Below, one piece after another: positions 40,411 to 45,976 of a stretch of 45,976 nt of DNA. Source of the stretch: CF-46 sp042408445. GTDB lineage: Bacteria; Chloroflexota; Limnocylindria; Limnocylindrales; CSP1-4. The translations under genes were made by a program, and so were the position numbers. The DNA lies in NCBI GenBank assembly GCA_042408445.1, contig JBHORC010000030.1:1-45976 (forward strand). The letters are read 5' to 3'. A model generated the notes under the pieces. The model was not told the DNA's origin, searched no databases, and saw only the letters and a program-made list of their open reading frames with translations. Numbering within the stretch: the stretch's first letter is position 1; each line of letters begins with the position of its first letter.

Positions 40411-41028
40411 GTGAACATCGATTTCCTCGCCCGCGGGCTCATCGTGGGCTTCACGATCGCGGCTGCGGTCGGCCCGATCAGCCTGCTGACGATCCGGCGG
40501 ACGCTCGCCCACGGCCGCGTCTACGGCCTCGCCTCCGGGCTGGGCGTTGCCCTCGCCGACGCGTCGTATGGCGGCGTGGCGGCCTTCGGGCTGAGCGCGG
40601 CGACGGCGCTCCTCGTCGGGATCCGGCCGGCGCTGGCGCTCGTCGGCGGCGTGTTCCTGGTCATCCTGGCCGTCCGCACGATCCGGACCCCCGCCCCGAC
40701 CCGCGAGGCCGCGGTCACGGAGCGGCCCGGCCTGCTCGGCGCGTTCCTCTCGATCTACGGCCTGACGATGACAAACCCGATGACGATTCTGTCGTTCGCC
40801 GGGATCTTCGCCGGCCTCGGCCTGAGTGGTGGCACCGCGGCGGAGGCGGCGCTCCTGACGCTCGGGGTGTTTCTCGGCTCGGGTGCCTGGTGGCTCGGCC
40901 TCACCGCCGTCGTCGCGCGCGTTCGCTCGCGCCTCACGCCGGCGGTCCTCGTCTGGATCAACCGCGTCTCGGGAACGGTGTTGCTCGCCTTCGGAATCGT
41001 GGCCATCGCCGTGGCGCTGCGCGCGTAG
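40411..41028 (+). CDS. LysE-family amino-acid exporter
   Basis: 205 aa from GTG 40411, with GGAGC 8 nt upstream. The LysE/RhtB pattern is clear: GLIVGFTIAAAVGPISLLTI at the first helix, RRTLAHGRVYGLASGLGVAL with ADASYGG, ALALVGGVFLVILAVRTIRT, FLSIYGLTMTNPMTILSFAG and a final helix VSGTVLLAFGIVAIAVALRA. Six helices expected. It exports an amino acid or similar metabolite by proton antiport; the substrate is not readable. The next gene, an LLM oxidoreductase, starts 26 bp later with its own strong ribosome site. Confidence 0.9.
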   Translation: MNIDFLARGLIVGFTIAAAVGPISLLTIRRTLAHGRVYGLASGLGVALADASYGGVAAFGLSAATALLVGIRPALALVGGVFLVILAVRTIRTPAPTREAAVTERPGLLGAFLSIYGLTMTNPMTILSFAGIFAGLGLSGGTAAEAALLTLGVFLGSGAWWLGLTAVVARVRSRLTPAVLVWINRVSGTVLLAFGIVAIAVALRA

Positions 41029-41054
41029 GATCAGCGACCTTCAAGGGAGGGGAC

Positions 41055-41981
41055 ATGGCAGACCTCGGGCTCCACGGCTTTCCGGCGCGCCCTGCCGGGA
41101 TGGATCGCATGCGACACGCGCAGGAGGTCCTGACGGCACTGCCGTCGACGTTCTCCACCGTCTGGATCTCGGATCACCTCCAGGTCGACGGCGAGCCGGT
41201 TCCGGAGGCGTGGACGCGCCTGACCTACCTGGCTGCGACCTTCCCGAGGTTCCGGTTCGGTCACATGGTCCTGAGCCAGAGCTACCGGAACCCGGCCCTC
41301 CTCGCGGTGATGGCGCAGACGCTCCAGGAGCTCTCCGGCGGGCGGTTCATCCTCGGGCTTGGCGCCGGCTGGCTCGAGGAGGAGTACCGGAGCTTCAACT
41401 ACCCATACCCCAGCGGCGGCACCCGGGTTGCCCAGCTGGCCGAGGCGATCACGCTCATCAAGCGCTTGTGGGCGGAGTCGCCGGCGACGTTCCACGGCGA
41501 GCACTACGAGATCAACGACGCCGTCTGCGCGAAGCCCGAGCCACCGATCCCGGTGATGGTTGGAACGAACGGGCCGAAGGCGCTGAAGGTCGTTGCCGGA
41601 CTCGCGGACTGGTGGGTCTGGGACGGCCCCTGGGACGTGAGCTACCGACGGCCCTACGAGATCCTCAAGGCGGAGTGCGAGGCCATTGGTCGTCCGTTCG
41701 ACGAGATCAATCTCGTCGCCGAGCTGACCGTCTCCCTGCCTGATGACGTCTCGACGTTCCAGCCTGTGTACGAGCACGGCTTCTACCCCGGCCAGACATT
41801 CGGCATTGCCGGTCCAACCGCCGGCGACGTCATCCGCGAGATCGAGCAGCTCGTCGACGTCGGCGTCCAGCACGTTGCGATCAACGTCGAGGACCAGCAG
41901 CAGCTCGGACGGTTCGTGGACGAGGTGATCCCGCACGTCCGGCTCGAGCCGTTGGCCGGTTCGGTGGGCGAATCGACCTGA
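41055..41981 (+). CDS. LLM-class F420-dependent oxidoreductase
   Basis: 308 aa from ATG 41055, with AAGGGAGGGG 2-3 nt upstream. Barrel motifs: TVWISDHLQVDGEPVPEAWT, RFGHMVLSQSYRNPALLAVM, SGGRFILGLGAGWLEEEYRS, RVAQLAEAITLIKRLWAESP, KPEPPIPVMVGTNGPKALKV and VDVGVQHVAINVEDQQQ. The conserved SDH at the start and the GLGAGW loop are usual for F420-binding members. Divergent in sequence from the tandem pair, so not part of that duplication. It lies just ahead of cofC-cofE. Substrate unknown. Confidence 0.89.
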   Translation: MADLGLHGFPARPAGMDRMRHAQEVLTALPSTFSTVWISDHLQVDGEPVPEAWTRLTYLAATFPRFRFGHMVLSQSYRNPALLAVMAQTLQELSGGRFILGLGAGWLEEEYRSFNYPYPSGGTRVAQLAEAITLIKRLWAESPATFHGEHYEINDAVCAKPEPPIPVMVGTNGPKALKVVAGLADWWVWDGPWDVSYRRPYEILKAECEAIGRPFDEINLVAELTVSLPDDVSTFQPVYEHGFYPGQTFGIAGPTAGDVIREIEQLVDVGVQHVAINVEDQQQLGRFVDEVIPHVRLEPLAGSVGEST

Positions 41982-42041
41982 TCGAGACGCCTTCGCCACG
42001 TCGGCCGGCAACCGGTGCAGGTCCGGCGTCCGGTTCTCCCC

Positions 42042-42047
42042 TACGAT
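42042..42047 (+). promoter_or_regulatory. Predicted -10 (TACGAT), leaderless cofC-cofE unit
   Basis: TACGAT ends 7 nt before ATG 42055; no ribosome site and no clear -35. Confidence 0.45.
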
Positions 42048-42054
42048 TTCCGGC

Positions 42055-42693
42055 ATGTCGAGTGCCAGAACCACGAGCGGTCCGGTCTTCGCGATCATTC
42101 CCGTCGGCACGCTCGACGGGGCGAAGTCGCGGCTCGGCGAGGTGCTCGACGCGGAGGAGCGGCTCGAGCTGACCCTGTACCTCGCCCGGACGACGATCAG
42201 CGCGGCGGTCGGCAGCGGTCGGATCGCGGAGACGCTCGTGGTCACGCCGGACGACACGGTTCGGCGGCTGGCGGAGGAGCTCGGAGCGCGCCCGATCCGT
42301 CAACGGGGTTCGGGTCTGAACCGCGGCATCGAGCAGGCGCGGGCCGAAGCGATCGCCGCCGGCGTCGAGGCGGTGCTCGTTCTCCCGATCGATCTGCCGG
42401 ACGTCTCCGCCACGGCCATCGACGACGTCCTGGCAGCGCTGGACCGACGGCGCCGGCCACTCGTCGCGATCGTCGCGGACCGCCACGGCAACGGCACGAA
42501 TGCGCTCCTCATCGCGCCGCCTGATGCGATTGATCCCGCGTTCGGCCCGAACAGCCGGGCTGCCCATGTCGCGGCGGCCGAGCGGGCCGGCGCGGAGCTG
42601 GTCGTCCTGGACAGCGCGCTGGCGCTCGACGTCGACACGCCCGAGGACCTGCTCCTCGCCGAGGGAAGCCTGCGAGCGGCCGATGTCCACTGA
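42055..42693 (+). CDS. cofC: 2-phospho-L-lactate guanylyltransferase (F420 biosynthesis)
   Basis: 212 aa. CofC/FbiD activates 2-phospholactate, or phosphoenolpyruvate or 3-phosphoglycerate in some lineages, with GTP for CofD. Motifs: IIPVGTLDGAKSRLGEVLDA (nucleotide-binding start), LELTLYLARTTISAAV, VVTPDDTVRRLAEELGARPI, VLVLPIDLPDVSATAIDDVL and DRHGNGTNALLIAPPDAIDP with FGPNSRAAH. Size is right for a stand-alone CofC. ATG lacks a ribosome site; a TACGAT 7 nt upstream suggests a leaderless transcript. It overlaps cofE by 11 nt. Which three-carbon substrate is used cannot be read from these motifs. Confidence 0.93.
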   Translation: MSSARTTSGPVFAIIPVGTLDGAKSRLGEVLDAEERLELTLYLARTTISAAVGSGRIAETLVVTPDDTVRRLAEELGARPIRQRGSGLNRGIEQARAEAIAAGVEAVLVLPIDLPDVSATAIDDVLAALDRRRRPLVAIVADRHGNGTNALLIAPPDAIDPAFGPNSRAAHVAAAERAGAELVVLDSALALDVDTPEDLLLAEGSLRAADVH

Positions 42694-43504
42694 CCCGGCT
42701 GGGTCGCAGTCGGAGGGTGGCCTCGCCGCCGCGGCGCCCGTCGGGCGCGTCGAGGCGATCGCCCTCGATGGCATCCCGGAAGTCGTCCTGGGCGACGATC
42801 TCGGGCGGCTGATCGGGGACGCGATCGACCGGACGCGCGAGCTGCTTCCCCTTCGACCGGACGACGTCGTCGTCGTCACCCAGAAGATCGTCTCGAAGGC
42901 CGAGGGCGCCATCGTCGACCTGACGACCGTTGAGCCGCGTCCGGAGGCCGTCGCGTTCGCCGAGCAGTGGGACCGGGATCCCCGCCAGATCGAGGTCGTC
43001 CTCCGCGAGGCGCGGCGAATCGTCCGGATGGAGCACGGCGTGCTGATCACCGAGACGCCGCATGGCTTCATCTGCGCGAACGGCGGCGTCGACGCGTCGA
43101 ACGTCGGCCCGGACAGCGGGTCGATCGTGACGCTGCTCCCCGTCGACCCGGACCGGTCCGCGGCGGCCATTCGTTTGGCGATCCGCGAGCGGTTCGGGAC
43201 GGACGTCCCGGTGATCGTGTCGGATTCGTTCGGCCGGCCGTGGCGCTGGGGGATCACGGACGTCGCGATCGGCGTCTCGGGCCTCATCCCGATCGAGGAT
43301 CTCCGCGGCCAGATCGACGCCGACGGGCGGGTGATGAAGTCGACGATCCGGGCGTCCGCCGACGAGATCGCGTCGGCTGCGGAGCTCGCCCTCGGCAAGG
43401 TGGGTGGCCGGCCGGTCGCGATCGTGCGCGGCGCACAGCCATTGCTCGGTAACGGCTCGATCGCCGACGCGTTGATGAGCCGTGAGTTCGACCTGTTCGC
43501 CTGA
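42683..43504 (+). CDS. cofE: Coenzyme F420-0:L-glutamate ligase, single-domain type
   Basis: 273 aa from ATG 42683, inside the last codons of cofC. CofE adds glutamates to F420-0 using GTP and divalent metal. Motifs: DDVVVVTQKIVSKAEGAIVD, GVLITETPHGFICANGGVDA, DASNVGPDSGSIVTLLPVDP, VIVSDSFGRPWRWGITDVAI and GVSGLIPIEDLRGQIDADGR. It ends where the archaeal enzyme ends; the C-terminal FMN nitroreductase domain found in mycobacterial FbiB is absent. If the cell makes dehydro-F420-0 from PEP, the reductase must be encoded elsewhere. Downstream is a small TCCACA/TGTGGA inverted repeat. Confidence 0.94.
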   Translation: MSTDPAGSQSEGGLAAAAPVGRVEAIALDGIPEVVLGDDLGRLIGDAIDRTRELLPLRPDDVVVVTQKIVSKAEGAIVDLTTVEPRPEAVAFAEQWDRDPRQIEVVLREARRIVRMEHGVLITETPHGFICANGGVDASNVGPDSGSIVTLLPVDPDRSAAAIRLAIRERFGTDVPVIVSDSFGRPWRWGITDVAIGVSGLIPIEDLRGQIDADGRVMKSTIRASADEIASAAELALGKVGGRPVAIVRGAQPLLGNGSIADALMSREFDLFA

Positions 43505-43542
43505 TGGGTCCGTGGGCGCGGCGGTCGCGACGCGGGCGACTG

Positions 43543-43559
43543 TCCACACAGAATGTGGA
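43543..43559. other. Inverted repeat TCCACA-N5-TGTGGA after cofE
   Basis: A 6-bp perfect inverted repeat with CAGAA loop, 38 nt after the cofE stop, in one of the least GC-rich spots of the window. It could be a weak terminator or a protein-binding site for the next gene (YjdF-like, start 43656). Confidence 0.35.
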
Positions 43560-43643
43560 TTGTCAGGTACGTGAAATGTCCGGTCGCGCGATATCTGCAA
43601 GGCTGTCCGGGGTCGCGCAACGGTTCTGGATGCCTCGTGCGGA

Positions 43644-43649
43644 TACAAC
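43644..43649 (+). promoter_or_regulatory. Predicted -10 (TACAAC), leaderless YjdF-like gene
   Basis: TACAAC ends 6 nt before ATG 43656; no ribosome site in the gap. Confidence 0.35.
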
Positions 43650-43655
43650 CCGCTC

Positions 43656-44525
43656 ATGAGCACGCCAACCGCGGGGACCATCGACGACACGACCGCGTCA
43701 GCTGACGACGCCGCCGGTTCGCCGTTGAATGGCACCGACACCGGCGCACCTGGGGGCGAACCCTCGCCGCGCGATCCGTCGCAGACGAACGCGGCCGGTC
43801 TCCTCGACCGATTGCCGCGACTCACGGTTCTCCCGCCCCGCTGGGCCGAGCGCGGCCTCGACGCGGCGATCATCGGGCTGAAGGCCGCGACGATCGCCTG
43901 TGCGATCGATGCCGCCGTGAACGCGAACACCGCACGGTTCGAGGGCAAGGGCTCGCGGACGCGAGCGCTCGGCTACGGGATCGGGCTCGCGCTCGTCCCC
44001 GTTGTCTGGCGGATGCTCCCGGAGCGCGGCCGCTACCCGCGCGGTCTCGACGTCGCGGTGACTGTGCCCCTCCTCATCGACGCGGCCGGGAACTCGCTCG
44101 GGCTGTACGAGGAGGCCCATCTCGACGACGTCGTCCACTTCCTCAATGCCGCGATCGTCGCCGGCGTCGCCGGCGCCCTGTTCGCGACCCGGACGGACGA
44201 TCCGCTGGAGGCGGCGCTGGCGGGCACGGGATCGGCGATCGCGGGCGAGACCTTCTGGGAGATCGCCGAGTACATCGGGCTGAAGACGGGCGCTCGCGGA
44301 ATGGACCTCACGTACGACGACACGATGGCGGACCTCGCGGAATCGGCGGCCGGCGCGATGGTCGGCGGCCTCATCACCTGGCTACGGATGCCGCGGGCGA
44401 AGGAGGAGCGGCGTCGGGGCTGGCGGGTTGCCGTCGGCGGCTGGCGAAGGTCCGGCGAGCCGGTCTCGCTCGGCGTTCCGGCCGGGTCCGTCGCGGATCG
44501 CGTCCTCCGCCGGCGGCCATCCTGA
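43656..44525 (+). CDS. YjdF/DUF2238-like membrane protein
   Basis: 289 aa. An acidic, Thr/Asp-rich N-terminal tail (~50 residues) is followed by about five or six hydrophobic segments: LDAAIIGLKAATIACAIDAA, YGIGLALVPVVWRML, VAVTVPLLIDAAGNSLGLYE, FLNAAIVAGVAGALFA, and the conserved block SAIAGETFWEIAEYIGLKTG with LTYDDTMADLAESAAGAMVG. The pattern H..N near LDDVVHFLN, G-x-x-x-W-E-I-x-E and Y-D-D-T-x-x-D-L is that of DUF2238 (E. coli YjdF) proteins. Function unknown. A basic tail of ~50 residues extends past the last helix. Confidence 0.78.
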   Translation: MSTPTAGTIDDTTASADDAAGSPLNGTDTGAPGGEPSPRDPSQTNAAGLLDRLPRLTVLPPRWAERGLDAAIIGLKAATIACAIDAAVNANTARFEGKGSRTRALGYGIGLALVPVVWRMLPERGRYPRGLDVAVTVPLLIDAAGNSLGLYEEAHLDDVVHFLNAAIVAGVAGALFATRTDDPLEAALAGTGSAIAGETFWEIAEYIGLKTGARGMDLTYDDTMADLAESAAGAMVGGLITWLRMPRAKEERRRGWRVAVGGWRRSGEPVSLGVPAGSVADRVLRRRPS

Positions 44526-44599
44526 CCGGAACCCGAGGCGCCACCGGCTCGGCAGACGCACTGCGCGCCGAGGGCGCGAACCCCGCGGCGGCCTCGCCG

Positions 44600-45349
44600 A
44601 TGCCGGTTGGGATCCGGTTCGTCGGCCATTCGACCGTTCTGCTCGAGCTGCCCGGGCTGCGGATCCTGACCGATCCGTTCCTGCGCGATCGCCTCGGCCC
44701 GCTGCGCCGCCACGGCCCGGTGCCGGATCCGGGCGAGCTCGGCGGCATCGACGTCGTGCTCCTCTCGCACGCCCATCCGGATCATTTCGACCGGAAATCG
44801 CTGCGATCGCTCGCCGGCACGCCGTTCGTCGTCGCGCCGCGGGGCCTGGGTCGCTCCATTCGTCGCGCTCGCCTGGATGCCCGGGAGCTCGAGGTGGGCG
44901 AGACGGCCGGGCTCGGCGCGCAGTGGCGGGTGCAGGCGATCGCCGCGCGGCACTGGCGGTGGCCCGGTTCGCCGCGGGCCGCCTCGATCGGGTTCCTGCT
45001 CGAGGGACCCGGCCAGACGGGCATCTACTTCCCCGGCGACACGAGCCGGTTCGCCGCGATGGCCACCCTCGCCGGCCGGGTCGATCTCGCATTGCTGCCC
45101 GTCGGGCGCTGGGGCCCGCACGTCAGCCCGGGCCACCTCTCGCCGCGGACCGCCGCCGAGGTGGCGCGGGACGTCGGCGCGCGGTTCGCGGTCCCGGTCC
45201 ACTGGGGAACGCTGTACCCGGCGGGCCTGCCCACGGGCCGGAGCCTCACGGAGCCGGCGACGCGTTTCGCCCATTGGGCGGAGCGGGTCGCGCCAGAGCT
45301 CCGGGTTCTGCCCCTCGAACCGGGCGAGGCGACGAGGATCGAGCTCTAG
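44600..45349 (+). CDS. MBL-fold metallohydrolase (UlaG/NAPE-PLD-like)
   Basis: 249 aa. Motifs of the metallo-beta-lactamase fold: GHSTVLLELPGLRILTDPFL at the N-terminus (the STVLLE-DP pattern of UlaG/NAPE-PLD-like members), metal site H57-x-H59-x-D61-H62 in SHAHPDHFD, a later His in IAARHWRW, Asp in YFPGDTSRF and His in VPVHWGT. These enzymes hydrolyse lactones or phosphodiesters with one or two metals; the substrate is open. No signal peptide. Its stop overlaps by 3 nt the stop of the convergent MFS gene. ATG 44600 lacks a clear ribosome site. Confidence 0.88.
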   Translation: MPVGIRFVGHSTVLLELPGLRILTDPFLRDRLGPLRRHGPVPDPGELGGIDVVLLSHAHPDHFDRKSLRSLAGTPFVVAPRGLGRSIRRARLDARELEVGETAGLGAQWRVQAIAARHWRWPGSPRAASIGFLLEGPGQTGIYFPGDTSRFAAMATLAGRVDLALLPVGRWGPHVSPGHLSPRTAAEVARDVGARFAVPVHWGTLYPAGLPTGRSLTEPATRFAHWAERVAPELRVLPLEPGEATRIEL

Positions 45350-45976
45350 GCGGGAACCGGGACATCACGGTGGCGCGCGATCGCGGCCCAGACCAGGACG
45401 CCACCGAGCGCGAACCCGGCCGCCGCGGCGCCGAACAGCGCCTGCAGCCCAAGGACGCCGCCGAGCGCGCCGCCGAGGACGGAGCCCGCGATCGCACCGA
45501 TGCTGAACGCGGTCCCGGTGACGATCCCCTGCGCCGTGGCGAGGACGCGATGCGGCACGGCGCCGGCGACCCACGTCACGGTTCCCACGTAGACGAACGC
45601 GAAGCCGAAGCCCCCGAACGCGGAGAAGGCGACGATCTGCTCCGGCGAGGTGGCGAGCGCGGTGCCGAGCGAGCGAAGGCCGAACGCGAAGGCACCGATC
45701 ATGATCAGCCGCTCCGCCCCGATCGCCCGGGCGAGCCGCGGGAACGCGAGCATGAGCGGCACCTCGAGGAGCGCACCGAGCGACCAGACGGCCGCGATCA
45801 TCGTCGCGTCGCCGCCGAGCGCGGCGACTCGCAGCGAGACGAAGCCCTGGAGCGCGGCCTGCGAGCTCCAGATCGCCACCGATGCGACGAAGAACAGCCC
45901 GAGCCGCGGCAGGCGGAGGACGCCGAGGATCACGCTCGGCGCGAGTCCGCGGAGCGCCAGCCCGGCGACCCCGCGG
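45346..45976 (-). CDS. MFS transporter, C-terminal part (5' end beyond window)
   Basis: The frame is open from the right window edge to TAG 45346, giving about 209 residues with no start needed. It contains six hydrophobic segments, e.g. LGLFFVASVAIWSSQAALQG, MIAAVWSLGALLEVPLMLAF, IMIGAFAFGLRSLGTALATS, FGGFGFAFVYVGTVTWVAGA, IVTGTAFSIGAIAGSVLGGA and LFGAAAAGFALGGVLVWAAI, with FPRLARAIGAERL as the conserved cytoplasmic loop between helices 8 and 9. This is the second half of a 12-helix major-facilitator transporter of the LacY/MFS_1-like class. The GTG at 45933 is therefore unlikely to be the true start. Substrate unknown. Confidence 0.85.
   Translation of the reverse strand, partial: RGVAGLALRGLAPSVILGVLRLPRLGLFFVASVAIWSSQAALQGFVSLRVAALGGDATMIAAVWSLGALLEVPLMLAFPRLARAIGAERLIMIGAFAFGLRSLGTALATSPEQIVAFSAFGGFGFAFVYVGTVTWVAGAVPHRVLATAQGIVTGTAFSIGAIAGSVLGGALGGVLGLQALFGAAAAGFALGGVLVWAAIARHRDVPVPA

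Noticed and set aside
43541..43562. TGTCCACA...TGTGGATT as DnaA boxes or an origin
   Set aside because: Neither half matches the TTATCCACA box, only two half-like sites exist, and no dnaA, dnaN or AT-rich unwinding region is near.
45931..45933. GTG as the real start of the MFS gene
   Set aside because: The frame stays open to the window edge and the remaining protein has only the second six helices of an MFS transporter.

Overview
The window is high-GC, almost wholly coding DNA that looks chromosomal, with no phage, transposon, CRISPR or RNA gene that I could recognise. Three cofactor F420 biosynthesis genes (cofD, cofC, cofE), five luciferase-like F420 oxidoreductases, an F420-type PPOX protein, a homodimeric pyruvate dehydrogenase E1, Streptomyces-like tandem dynamin GTPases and frequent GTG starts suggest a Chloroflexota bacterium (Limnocylindria/Ellin6529-like soil or freshwater lineage). 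An actinobacterium is the main alternative. This placement is inference from gene content; no marker gene is present.

Layout. 1-513: 3' part of a glycine-zipper protein with LDGDR-type repeats. 678-3738 (minus): DUF2255 protein then aceE. 4152-5803 (plus): ABC-2 exporter pair, perhaps behind a tiny leader ORF. 5846-21780: a carbohydrate-use locus. Its minus-strand operon encodes two sugar permeases, a binding protein, a GH78 rhamnosidase and a GH125 mannosidase, with no ATPase. Facing it are a plus-strand GH2 enzyme, a minus-strand PfkB sugar kinase, a GntR/UTRA regulator, and a plus-strand GH4 glycosidase plus PHP phosphoesterase pair. A 22-bp sequence occurs twice, inverted, in front of the importer operon and in front of GH4; in both places it overlays the predicted -10 and spacer. 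I read it as the operator that ties the locus together.

22087-30000: mixed housekeeping genes: an orphan response regulator, a YggT-type membrane protein, nicotinamidase, a 5'-3' exonuclease, and a minus-strand overlapping group (mtnP, LLM oxidoreductase, zinc-ribbon membrane protein, inositol-phosphatase family), then a small membrane protein and a DUF1684 protein. 30124-31314 is an EAL phosphodiesterase.

31428-43504: an F420 region. It holds a PPOX/FDOR protein, an FGD-like enzyme, two tandem-duplicated LLM enzymes coupled to cofD, then (after a membrane protein, two dynamin-like GTPases and a LysE transporter) another LLM enzyme, cofC and cofE. 43656-45976: a YjdF/DUF2238-like membrane protein, an MBL-fold hydrolase and the C-terminal half of an MFS transporter cut by the window end.

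Several transcription-unit heads lack a Shine-Dalgarno sequence and instead show a -10-like TANNNT (or TTCAAT) 6-7 nt before the start codon. This points to leaderless transcripts, while other genes carry strong GGAGG-type sites.
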